Shown here: positions 1 through 5,833 of the stretch, piece by piece
Layout of the letters: each line of letters begins with the position of its first letter
Numbering within the stretch: the first letter of the stretch is position 1
NCBI GenBank assembly: GCA_000434115.1
Contig: FR894014.1
Location: 1 to 6,509, forward strand
Direction of reading: 5' to 3'
DNA from: Roseburia sp. CAG:309
Lineage (GTDB): Bacteria > Bacillota > Clostridia > Lachnospirales > Lachnospiraceae
Length of the DNA stretch: 6,509 nucleotides
Position numbers and translations under genes: made by a program
The notes under the pieces: model-generated
Seen by the model: the letters and a program-made list of their open reading frames with translations, nothing else
Told to the model about the DNA's origin: nothing
The model's database searches: none

Positions 1-1
1 T

Positions 2-199
2 ACTACGTTAATGGATAAAAAGTTTTTCAGACGGGATCAGATTTGGTTTGTTCAGAAAGATGAATTTGGATATTCCGAGTTGTCTGCATTATCCGATTTC
101 AAGATTAGATCAGATGCCTCGTTTGAAAAAGATTACTTGGCAGGCGTATACGGAGGTATTCCTTATATTAAGGATTTTGATTTGAAAGAAGGCGAATAA
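2..199 (+). CDS. C-terminal end of AAA15-family ATPase (RloA/AbiLi-like), 5' truncated by window
   Basis: Only the last 65 codons are visible; the frame is open to the left edge, so the ATG at 11 is an internal methionine, not a start. The tail reads RRDQIWFVQKDEFGYSELS, then LSDFK, then KDYLAGVYGGIPYI. This pattern is familiar from the C-terminus of COG1106/AAA15 ATPases (RloA, AbiLi), where the conserved QIWFVxKD strand lies near the ABC-like ATPase core. The stop codon TAA (197-199) touches the ATG of the RloB-family gene, which is the usual partner of this ATPase and supports the call. In known RloA/RloB and AbiL pairs the ATPase is thought to sense phage infection and control its partner. 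The Walker motifs lie outside the window, so activity cannot be judged. Family identity is moderately sure; the defence role is inferred from the pairing. Confidence 0.72.
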   Translation, partial: TTLMDKKFFRRDQIWFVQKDEFGYSELSALSDFKIRSDASFEKDYLAGVYGGIPYIKDFDLKEGE

Positions 200-883
200 A
201 TGGGAACGGATGATTTATTTAAAAAACGGAGACAACAACGGGAACAAAGAAAGCATGAATTCAAAAGTCCGCGAGCAAACTCCTTTTTGATTGTAACAGA
301 AGGTGAAAAAACGGAACCGCTTTATTTTAGCGGGATTCAACAACGAATTGCAGAAAAGATGGGTGGAAATATAGATGTTGTTGAAGTGCCTTTTATAGAT
401 ATACGCGGAGAAGGCTGTGCGACGGGAAGTTTGATTCAAGCGACGGAGAGAATAGTTAAAAATGCCAAGGTCATGTACCAAAATATATGGGTTGTTTTTG
501 ATAAGGATGATTTTGAAGATTTTAATCAGGCAATAGATCAGGGGATTCAAAAAGGCTATAAAATAGCGTGGAGCAATCAATCGTTCGAGTATTGGTTGTA
601 TTTGCATTTTTATTATAGCGATTCGGAACTCCATCGGAGTGATTGGCAGAATAAGCTAGATGAGATATTTAAACAATATCAATTAGGAGATGGCTATTAT
701 CGTAAGAATTATGAAAATATATATGATTTAGTGGATTCTTTTGATGGAGTAAATACTGCAATTAACAATGCAAAACGGAGGATGGCATCGTTTCGTGATG
801 GAATTGACAAACCGTCTCATTACGATCCGGGAACAATGGTTTATAAGCTGGTAGAAGAATTGAAAAGATACTTAGAAGAATGA
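200..883 (+). CDS. rloB: RloB-family protein, Toprim-like effector of an RloAB/AbiL-type defence pair
   Basis: Full-length 227 aa protein, typical for RloB (PF13707). Residues 8-20 are a basic Arg/Gln/Lys-rich stretch. Residues 30-43 carry the family signature LIVTEGEKTEPLYF, with E34 and E36. Residues 97-105 read WVVFDKDDF, with D101, D103 and D104. A glutamate after a beta strand followed by a DxD strand is the layout of a Toprim metal site, suggesting a nuclease, though that is inference. Residues 125-137 (SNQSFEYWLYLHF) match the conserved SNPCFExWLLLHF block, and DPGTMVYKLVEEL near the C-terminus is also typical. The start follows the upstream stop with no gap, with a weak AAGG-type ribosome site inside the upstream gene (about 186-192), so translational coupling is likely. 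Base composition is AT-rich (14 G/C of 60 at 661-720), consistent with horizontal acquisition. No hairpin terminator is visible after the stop. Confidence 0.87.
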   Translation: MGTDDLFKKRRQQREQRKHEFKSPRANSFLIVTEGEKTEPLYFSGIQQRIAEKMGGNIDVVEVPFIDIRGEGCATGSLIQATERIVKNAKVMYQNIWVVFDKDDFEDFNQAIDQGIQKGYKIAWSNQSFEYWLYLHFYYSDSELHRSDWQNKLDEIFKQYQLGDGYYRKNYENIYDLVDSFDGVNTAINNAKRRMASFRDGIDKPSHYDPGTMVYKLVEELKRYLEE

Positions 884-920
884 AAGACTTTTATTTTCTC
901 TAATTCCCAGTCCCATTTCC

Positions 921-949
921 TTGCATCTCCGTTCATTTTCCTGTATACT
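921..949 (+). promoter_or_regulatory. Sigma-A-type promoter for the DUF4177-CAP operon
   Basis: A TTGCAT -35 box (921-926) and a TATACT -10 box (944-949) are separated by exactly 17 bases, close to the sigma-A consensus. Transcription would start near 956, giving a leader of about 40 bases with a strong AGGAGG ribosome site at 982-987, eight bases before the ATG at 996. This isolates the downstream pair from the defence module to the left. No operator palindrome is evident around it. Confidence 0.72.
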
Positions 950-995
950 TAAAATGTAGTAATAAAAGACCAACAAGGAAAAGGAGGAAACACAT

Positions 996-1253
996 ATGGC
1001 AAATTACGGAGATTCATCTACTTATTCAACAGCATCCGGAAAGGACGGGCTGCAATACGTAGTTTTACAGGTAACATTGAAGGAAAAATTTTTAGGAACC
1101 GGTTCCGGAAATCTGTCCGCGCTCGAAGAAGTGTTAAATGAGCAGGCAGCAAAGGGCTACCGTCTGCATACAATCACAACGGCTTCCGCGCAGAGTGGCG
1201 GATTTTTGGGCGGAGACAGAATTCAGGCAACGATGGTATTTGAAAAGATTTAG
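996..1253 (+). CDS. Small DUF4177-family protein
   Basis: An 85 aa protein without signal peptide or membrane segment. After a polar Ser/Thr/Gly-rich N-terminus (residues 1-18) comes QYVVLQVTLKEKFLG (about 20-34). It continues with an ALEEVLNEQAAKGYRLHTI helix-strand unit (about 42-60) and ends on a strand (ATMVFEKI). The order strand, helix with an xGYxL/xGWxL turn, strand, and a terminal FEK/FKR matches DUF4177 (PF13783), a family of unknown biochemical function that is usually this short. The start is fixed by the AGGAGG site eight bases upstream. It is the first gene after its own promoter and lies 20 bases before the CAP-domain gene, so the two are probably co-transcribed. A cytosolic protein with a secreted partner gives no clear functional clue. 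Confidence 0.8.
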   Translation: MANYGDSSTYSTASGKDGLQYVVLQVTLKEKFLGTGSGNLSALEEVLNEQAAKGYRLHTITTASAQSGGFLGGDRIQATMVFEKI

Positions 1254-1273
1254 AGATAAGGAAGGAGACAACG

Positions 1274-2056
1274 ATGAAAAGAACAGCAGCGCTCTTATTG
1301 ACACTGGCATTGATATTGAGTGTTCTTGTGCCGGGATTCGCAGAGGCAAAAACGGTACAAAAGAGTTTTAGTATGCGTGTCAGAGATCTTAAACATTTAA
1401 CTGTTAAAAATACAAAGAAGCGAGTGGTCTGGAAAAAACTTTCCGGAAAGAACAAAATCCGACTCTACAGGGATGGGAAAAGAGCGGTTTTTATTCGGGC
1501 AAAAAAGAAGGGGACTGCTCGCTTACAGGCAAAAATAGGAAAGAAAAAAATCGTTTATAAGATTACGATAAAAGAAGCTTTACAAGAACCGGATGAAACA
1601 CCAACACCGACAACAACACCTGTGTCAACACCGGAGCCAACCCTTGCACCACAGGTAACGATCCCGGAGCAGGCGGCAAATTACGAAAAAGAAGTATTGC
1701 GGCTTGTCAATGTAGAGAGGTCAAAGGAAAATTTGCAGGAATTAACCTTGTATAGTAAATTAAGTCAGGCAGCTACAATTCGTGCAAATGAACTTGTGGA
1801 GACATTTTCCCATACCCGGCCAAATGGGGAGAGATGCTTTTCTGTATTTAGCGAAGTAGGCATTCCTTCTTATTATGCCTGCGGAGAAAATATTGCAGCG
1901 GGTCAGAAATCACCGGAACAAGTAGTAGAGTCTTGGATGAATTCGCCGGGACATCGTGCGAATATTTTGTCTGTGAAATACAAATATATGGCAATTGGAT
2001 ATGTGGAGACAACAACGGGAATGAAGCGGTATTGGGCACAAATGTTTTTGAGTTAA
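1274..2056 (+). CDS. Secreted CAP/SCP-domain protein with N-terminal Ig-like domain
   Basis: A 260 aa exported protein. Residues 1-25 form a signal peptide: MKRT, a hydrophobic core LLLTLALILSVLV, and an AEA cleavage site before K26. Residues about 28-100 are a lysine-rich beta-rich stretch with an AKKKGTARLQAKIGKKK core, resembling bacterial Ig-like (Big_2-type) surface domains. Residues 104-131 are a Pro/Thr linker. Residues about 137-260 are a CAP domain (PF00188): VNVERSKENL, SHTRPNGE (H180), GENIAAG (E205) and SWMNSPGHRANIL (H227). The His/Glu/His residues of the CAP cavity are all present. Bacterial CAP proteins are secreted or wall-associated and their biochemical role is mostly unsettled. 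Ribosome site AAGGAG (1262-1267) sets the start. It is the last gene of the operon and is followed by a strong terminator. The Ig-like part resembles the tail of the barrel protein encoded at 2305-3936. Confidence 0.88.
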   Translation: MKRTAALLLTLALILSVLVPGFAEAKTVQKSFSMRVRDLKHLTVKNTKKRVVWKKLSGKNKIRLYRDGKRAVFIRAKKKGTARLQAKIGKKKIVYKITIKEALQEPDETPTPTTTPVSTPEPTLAPQVTIPEQAANYEKEVLRLVNVERSKENLQELTLYSKLSQAATIRANELVETFSHTRPNGERCFSVFSEVGIPSYYACGENIAAGQKSPEQVVESWMNSPGHRANILSVKYKYMAIGYVETTTGMKRYWAQMFLS

Positions 2057-2077
2057 AATAGTTTGAAAGTAACTATT
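2057..2077. repeat. Small perfect inverted repeat after the CAP gene
   Basis: AATAGTT (2057-2063) and AACTATT (2071-2077) form a perfect 7-bp stem around a 7-base loop, directly after the CAP stop codon. No U-tract follows, so it is not itself a terminator; the true one begins at 2106. It could be part of a dispersed intergenic palindrome, a 3'-end stability structure, or chance in an AT-rich spacer. Confidence 0.35.
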
Positions 2078-2105
2078 CAGGACTCCCCCACACATTTGCA
2101 TTTCG

Positions 2106-2140
2106 AAAAAGTAAAGAGTTATCGGCTCTTTACTTTTTTT
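2106..2140 (+). terminator. Rho-independent terminator of the DUF4177-CAP operon
   Basis: A perfect 13-bp stem pairs AAAAAGTAAAGAG (2106-2118) with CTCTTTACTTTTT (2126-2138) around the loop TTATCGG, and the T-run continues to 2140. The A-tract on the left side means it could also act, more weakly, on leftward transcription. Its 3' arm overlaps the -35 region of the next promoter. Confidence 0.88.
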
Positions 2141-2157
2141 GTGCAAAATGGTATAGT
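2129..2157 (+). promoter_or_regulatory. Promoter of the riboswitch-controlled corrinoid-uptake operon
   Basis: TTTACT (2129-2134), 17 bases, then TATAGT (2152-2157) form a plausible sigma-A promoter whose -35 box is inside the 3' arm of the upstream terminator. A shifted alternative -10, TATAAA (2157-2162), would pair with a poor T-rich -35. Either choice starts RNA near 2163-2169, just where the riboswitch begins, which supports the placement. Confidence 0.6.
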
Positions 2158-2163
2158 ATAAAA

Positions 2164-2304
2164 GCGTGATTGCGCCTGAAAACGATATAAGCTTCTCGGA
2201 ATGTATGTGAAAGTCATCGCGGTTGCCCCCACTGTCAGAGTCAGACCTGAGTTGTTTATAAATACAAGGTTACCCCGATTGGGACAAAATTAAGGAGGTA
2301 CTCA
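2164..2304 (+). promoter_or_regulatory. Cobalamin riboswitch (compact form), probably translational
   Basis: The leader shows the ordered core blocks of the B12 riboswitch. GCGCC (2172-2176) lies where GGTGCC is normally found, followed by GGAA (2198-2201). TGTGAAAGTCA (2206-2216), an L5 hairpin like GGTGAAAATCC, is closed here by ATG/CAT. CGCGG (2218-2222) and CACTGT (2230-2235) follow, then AGTCAGACCTG (2239-2249), the counterpart of AGTCAGGAGACCTG. Only three bases separate CACTGT from the final block, so the P7-P12 arms of the common form are missing. The flanking P1 is weak and rich in G-U pairs. No terminator hairpin lies between aptamer and gene. TACCCC (2271-2276) can pair imperfectly with GGAGGTA at the ribosome site (AGGAGG 2293-2298), or its CCC can pair with GGG at 2281-2283, so control at translation start is likely. 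Identity is supported by the DUF4430 and ECF genes downstream; structure assignments are by eye. Confidence 0.8.
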
Positions 2305-3936
2305 ATGAGAGTAAAAGGAGCAAAGAAACGAGTAGCCATTGCATTGGCTGCTGCGCTTGTCGTGAGCGGAATTGGTTATGTGCCAAAAGCCGACGCAGAG
2401 AGCGTGACACAAGTAACAGGAGACTACAGTCAGGAAGTAAATGAAGTCTGCGATACGATAGAATTTGTCGTATCGGACCCGGCATTTGGTTCCGCAGGCG
2501 GCGAATGGGCTGCATTAATACTGGGACGAAGTGGCCGTATGACAGAGGAGTGGAAAACAAAATATCTGGCAGCGGTAAAATCCAGCTTTGATGAAATAGA
2601 AGCAAAATCACCAGAGCTAAAAGAAGCAAATAAACTGAGTAGTAGAAACTTGACAGAAAATTCCAGAGCAATTATCGGACTGTATTCTGCAGGCGCAGAT
2701 GTGACGGATTTTTATGGATGGAATCTTTGTGCACCGCTTGCCGGTGATAATGTAGGCGGAGATAAGACAGAAGAGTCACAAGATTATAAGGATACAATTT
2801 GGCAGGGAATCAATGGAACGGTTTATGCATTGATCGCATTGGATTATGCCGGATATAAATCAGAAGGAGAGACAGAAGTTACGGATGTGACGGAAGAAAA
2901 TACGACCACACTCCGAGATGATTACATATGTAAAATATTGGAATTGCAATTGGCTGATGGCGGCTGGGCGTTCTACGGTGATTCATCCGATCCGGATATT
3001 ACAATGATGGCTGTTCAGGCACTTAGTAAATATACCTATCTTCCGAAAGTAAACGATGCAGTTGAAAGTGCACTTGCAGTAATGAGCAGTAAACAGAATG
3101 ATCAGGGTGGATACGCTTCCTGGGGGTCTGTAAACTCAGAGTCGATTTCACAGGTGATCTGTGGACTTACCATGCTTGGTATTGATCCGACGACAGATGA
3201 GCGTTTTATTAAAAATGGAAATACCATCGTGGATGCCTTGAAGAGTTTCAACGTAGAATGTCAAAAAGATAACGTTACATATTCAGAGTACCGCGGATAT
3301 GCCCATGCAGAACAAAATGGAGTAATGAAATATAATCAGATGGCAACAGAGCAGGCTGGTTATGCGATGGTTGCGTTGTGGTGCCAGAAAAAGGGTCAGA
3401 AATTGTATCAGAATGGATTCCGTGATATCCCGGATACTACACCGACATCGACGCCAGTTGTGACACCCGAAGTTACGGAAGCGCCAACAGCAGCACCAAG
3501 TGAACCGGCAGTTCCAACGGTTACACCGGTTCAGTCCGAAAATCCGGACGTTGTACCAACACCGACGCCGAAAGCACCGGAAGTTTCAAAAGCACCGGAA
3601 ACGACAAAAACGCCAGAGACTACCAATGCGCCGGAAACGACAAAAACACCGTCAGCTGCCAAGGCACCGGAAACTACGGTTATTTCCAAGATCGTGAAAA
3701 AGGCGGCAGTAGAAAAAGGCAAAAAGATTACGATCAAAACAGTAGTAAATGGTAAAAAAGTCAAATGTAAAGTGGCTTCTTATAACAAAAAGGCATTGAA
3801 AGTTACGGTTAAGAATGGAAAACTGGTAATTAAAGCCAAGAAGAAGGCGAAGGCTGGAAAAACATATAAAGTTGTGATAAAATATAAGAAGGGCAAAAAG
3901 ACAGTCAAAAAGACGGTCAAAATCACAGTGAAGTAA
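2305..3936 (+). CDS. Secreted alpha/alpha-toroid protein with wall-binding tail (intrinsic factor/transcobalamin barrel-like)
   Basis: A 543 aa exported protein. Residues 1-31 are a signal peptide (KKR, hydrophobic core, ADA cleavage before E32). Residues about 40-370 consist of helical repeats of the prenyltransferase/squalene-cyclase type: EWAALILGRSGRM, WQGINGTVYALIALDYAGY, QLADGGWAFYG (215 onward), NDQGGYASWG (265-274) and EQAGYAMVALW (349-359). The QxxDGGW motif marks this fold, but there is no DxDD cyclase acid and the protein is secreted, so enzymatic terpene chemistry is unlikely. Intrinsic factor and transcobalamin have the same alpha6/alpha6 barrel as their N-terminal domain. Residues 374-459 are a Pro/Thr linker with short repeats. 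Residues about 462-543 are a very lysine-rich Ig-like domain, probably binding anionic wall polymers. First gene after the cobalamin riboswitch, with AGGAGG six bases from the ATG. Proposed role: the barrel half of a split B12 binder; fold sure, ligand inferred. Confidence 0.82.
   Translation: MRVKGAKKRVAIALAAALVVSGIGYVPKADAESVTQVTGDYSQEVNEVCDTIEFVVSDPAFGSAGGEWAALILGRSGRMTEEWKTKYLAAVKSSFDEIEAKSPELKEANKLSSRNLTENSRAIIGLYSAGADVTDFYGWNLCAPLAGDNVGGDKTEESQDYKDTIWQGINGTVYALIALDYAGYKSEGETEVTDVTEENTTTLRDDYICKILELQLADGGWAFYGDSSDPDITMMAVQALSKYTYLPKVNDAVESALAVMSSKQNDQGGYASWGSVNSESISQVICGLTMLGIDPTTDERFIKNGNTIVDALKSFNVECQKDNVTYSEYRGYAHAEQNGVMKYNQMATEQAGYAMVALWCQKKGQKLYQNGFRDIPDTTPTSTPVVTPEVTEAPTAAPSEPAVPTVTPVQSENPDVVPTPTPKAPEVSKAPETTKTPETTNAPETTKTPSAAKAPETTVISKIVKKAAVEKGKKITIKTVVNGKKVKCKVASYNKKALKVTVKNGKLVIKAKKKAKAGKTYKVVIKYKKGKKTVKKTVKITVK
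3592..3650 (+). repeat. Coding tandem repeat in the Pro/Thr linker
   Basis: Two copies with a 36-base period, 3592-3614 and 3628-3650, share a 17-base identical core (CCGGAAACGACAAAAAC). They encode APETTKTP units inside a longer run of related ETT/KTP/KAP peptides. In-frame spacing means copy-number change would lengthen or shorten the linker without breaking the protein. Confidence 0.7.
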
Positions 3937-3948
3937 ATTCAGTACAAC

Positions 3949-3985
3949 TACGGCTGCACATTTTGCGACAAAGTGTGCAGCTGTA
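3949..3985 (+). other. Strong intercistronic hairpin next to the ribosome site
   Basis: A 16-bp stem (3949-3964 with 3970-3985, two G-U pairs, core GCTGCACA/TGTGCAGC) closes on a 5-base loop GCGAC between the barrel and DUF4430 genes. What follows is TTAAAAGG, not a U-tract, so it does not look like a rho-independent terminator. The AGGAGA ribosome site (3991-3996) begins only five bases after the stem. Likely roles are 3'-end protection of the upstream message, partial attenuation, or tuning of initiation on the second gene. Confidence 0.7.
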
Positions 3986-4001
3986 TTAAAAGGAGATTGT
4001 T

Positions 4002-5048
4002 ATGAGATTTTTCAAGCGGAATTGGAAGACGATTCTGTCTGCTGTGGTCGTTCTTCTTGTTGTTGCGGCAGCGATTGCCGGCACTTCGATTCATTCCGTG
4101 AAGGATGAGCAGAAACGGGCAATGGAAGCCCTTCAGCCGGTGGAGATCGGGGAAGAACAGATCCTGACGGAGGAAGATGCAGAGACAGAGACTGCGGAGG
4201 CAGAACAACCGAAGGAACAGACCGGGCAAAAGGGGAAGAAAACAGAAAAAAAGCAAAAGGCAGAAGAAACGGCGAAACCAAAGAAAGAGACTACAGGGGA
4301 AACGGCACCGGATGAGAAAAAGACTGAAAAAAAGCGAAACGAAAAAAAGAGTGAAAAAGCAGTAAAACAGGGAAAAACGTCTCAGACAAAGGAAGAAATT
4401 GCAAAACAAAAAGAGAAGGAAGCAAAGCAGAATACGAAGTATCCCAAAGTTGTTATAACCGTTCCCCAAAATGAGGAACTGCGGCAGAATGATGAGGCAA
4501 AAAAAGATGACGACCGCAAGATAAGTGATGGAACGGCGACGGATCAGGATGATTTTAAGACCGACCCGGTGCCATCCGGGAAACCGCTTCCGGTCAATCC
4601 GGATGATCAGGAAGTGGATAACGACGAGGAATTTTATGTTACTATTTCCATCGACTGCCTGACGATTTTACAAAATATGGAGAATCTTGAAAAGGGAAAA
4701 GAAAAGTATGTCGGAGATGGCTGGATCCTGAAGACAACAAAAGTAAAATGCAAAAAAGGTCAGACGGTGTACGATATCCTTGAGCAGGTCTGCAAGGCAT
4801 ATTCCATTCAGATGGAAAGTTCTTATACACCGATGTATGGATCGAGTTATGTTGAGGGAATTGGAAATTTGTATGAATTTGACTGCGGCAATCTGTCCGG
4901 CTGGATGTACAATGTCGATGGATGGTATCCAAATTATGGGTGCTCGCGGTATGTATTGAAGGCAGGAGAAGCCATTCAGTGGCGTTATACCTGCAATGGT
5001 CTGGGGGCAGATCTCGGGAGTGATTTTATGAGTGGAGAAAGTAAATGA
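4002..5048 (+). CDS. Membrane-anchored DUF4430 protein (transcobalamin C-terminal-like domain)
   Basis: A 348 aa protein. Residues 1-9 are basic, and 10-27 a hydrophobic segment (ILSAVVVLLVVAAAIAG) without lipobox or clear AxA site, so a signal anchor is most likely. Residues about 50-205 are a low-complexity Lys/Glu-rich, then Asp-rich, spacer that could reach through the wall. Residues about 211-345 are a DUF4430 domain (PF14478): FYVTISIDC strand, GQTVYDILEQVCKAYS helix, YVEGIGNLYEFDCGNLSGWMY, DGWYPNYGC (306-314), then GEAIQWRYT and GADLGSDF. The SGWMYxVxGxxPNxG block is the family hallmark. The same domain forms the beta half of intrinsic factor and transcobalamin, which closes over cobalamin. 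Ribosome site AGGAGA (3991-3996). The stop overlaps the EcfT start in ATGA, tying it to the importer. Proposed role: second half of a surface B12 clamp and handover to the transporter; the domain is clear, the ligand is inferred from riboswitch and fold. Confidence 0.87.
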   Translation: MRFFKRNWKTILSAVVVLLVVAAAIAGTSIHSVKDEQKRAMEALQPVEIGEEQILTEEDAETETAEAEQPKEQTGQKGKKTEKKQKAEETAKPKKETTGETAPDEKKTEKKRNEKKSEKAVKQGKTSQTKEEIAKQKEKEAKQNTKYPKVVITVPQNEELRQNDEAKKDDDRKISDGTATDQDDFKTDPVPSGKPLPVNPDDQEVDNDEEFYVTISIDCLTILQNMENLEKGKEKYVGDGWILKTTKVKCKKGQTVYDILEQVCKAYSIQMESSYTPMYGSSYVEGIGNLYEFDCGNLSGWMYNVDGWYPNYGCSRYVLKAGEAIQWRYTCNGLGADLGSDFMSGESK

Positions 5049-5833
5049 GACACCCTTTGGTAGAATTTGTAAAATACGTGGCGGTCATCGTCCTTTTGTG
5101 CTTGACGCGAAATCCCTATGTGTCAGTTCTTTTTCTGATACTTGAATTTGTCATTGCTCCGTCCTTAAAAAGTGTGGCGGCACTCTTTGGAATGATGACG
5201 TTGTCAATTATTGTAAATGCACTTATTAATCATCAGGGGGAGACCTACCTTTTTTATCTGAACGATAATATAGTGACAATGGAATCGCTGGCATATGGTG
5301 CTTTTGCCGGCGTTCAGCTGTGGCTGCTGTGCCGGTGGACTTACCGCATGGGACGCACAATGACCTCGGAAAAAATGGTCATTGTGTTCAAATATCTGCT
5401 TCCACCGGCGGCAATCGTATTATCGCTGGCAATCCGTTCGGTCAACCGTTACGCGGACAAATTGGTCGAAATCTATCATTTTCAAATGTCCATGGAGCCG
5501 GCAAGAAGATTGTGGAATCGCTTTATTTCAGCAATCCGCTCGATTTCGATTTTGATCAACTGGGCATTGGAAAACGGACTTGAGATCGCGGATGCGATGG
5601 AATGCCGGGCGTATGGCAGCAAATTGAGAACCAGTTACACGCCATTCCGGCTTTTGCCGGGGGATATCATCTGCATGGCGGCCTTGGTTGTTCTTGTTGT
5701 GATGCAAAGGGTCAGTGAACCATTCAGCCTGCTCATTCCACGGATTGAGATCCATTTTGGAATGGAAAATGCCGTGATTACTGTGGCATTGTGCGCGTTA
5801 ATCTGGTGGCAGACCGAAAGAGAGGAATTATGA
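5045..5833 (+). CDS. ecfT: ECF transporter transmembrane subunit EcfT (CbiQ family)
   Basis: A 262 aa integral membrane protein of normal EcfT length (PF02361). Hydrophobic segments lie near residues 8-38, 42-62, 79-97, 112-130, 205-222 and 240-256. The C-terminal cytoplasmic coupling helix holds ADAMECRAYGSKLRT (182-196), the conserved Arg motif that docks into the ATPases. The first coupling motif, usually an A-R-G, appears as EPARRLWNR (151-159), so it lacks the glycine. EcfT links the two ATPases to an S component that binds the vitamin. It starts in an ATGA overlap with the DUF4430 gene (GGAG at 5034-5037) and ends in another ATGA overlap with the ATPase gene, so all three are translated together. 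The cobalamin riboswitch suggests corrinoid, or less likely cobalt, import. The S component is not in the window. Confidence 0.9.
   Translation: MRHPLVEFVKYVAVIVLLCLTRNPYVSVLFLILEFVIAPSLKSVAALFGMMTLSIIVNALINHQGETYLFYLNDNIVTMESLAYGAFAGVQLWLLCRWTYRMGRTMTSEKMVIVFKYLLPPAAIVLSLAIRSVNRYADKLVEIYHFQMSMEPARRLWNRFISAIRSISILINWALENGLEIADAMECRAYGSKLRTSYTPFRLLPGDIICMAALVVLVVMQRVSEPFSLLIPRIEIHFGMENAVITVALCALIWWQTEREEL

Noticed and set aside
215..634. Minus-strand open frame of 139 codons
   Set aside because: Lies wholly within rloB, whose protein matches a known family; the antisense product shows no recognisable motif.
1138..1371. Plus-strand open frame overlapping the DUF4177 and CAP genes
   Set aside because: Out of frame with both well-supported genes, no ribosome site, no recognisable protein features.
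3592..3650. Short regularly spaced repeats as a CRISPR array
   Set aside because: Only two clear copies, in frame, encoding a Pro/Thr linker; repeats and intervening bases are both coding.
2305..3936. Squalene cyclase or prenyltransferase enzyme
   Set aside because: Signal peptide, wall-binding tail and absence of a DxDD motif argue against a cytosolic terpene enzyme; only the fold is shared.
3949..3985. Hairpin as a rho-independent terminator between the barrel and DUF4430 genes
   Set aside because: No U-tract follows on either strand and the next ribosome site begins five bases later; treated as an intercistronic structure instead.
3948..4469. Long open frame on the minus strand (173 codons, Leu/Phe-rich)
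   Set aside because: It is the antisense shadow of the Lys/Glu-rich spacer of the DUF4430 gene; complementary AAA/GAA codons read as Phe/Leu. No ribosome site and no family resemblance.
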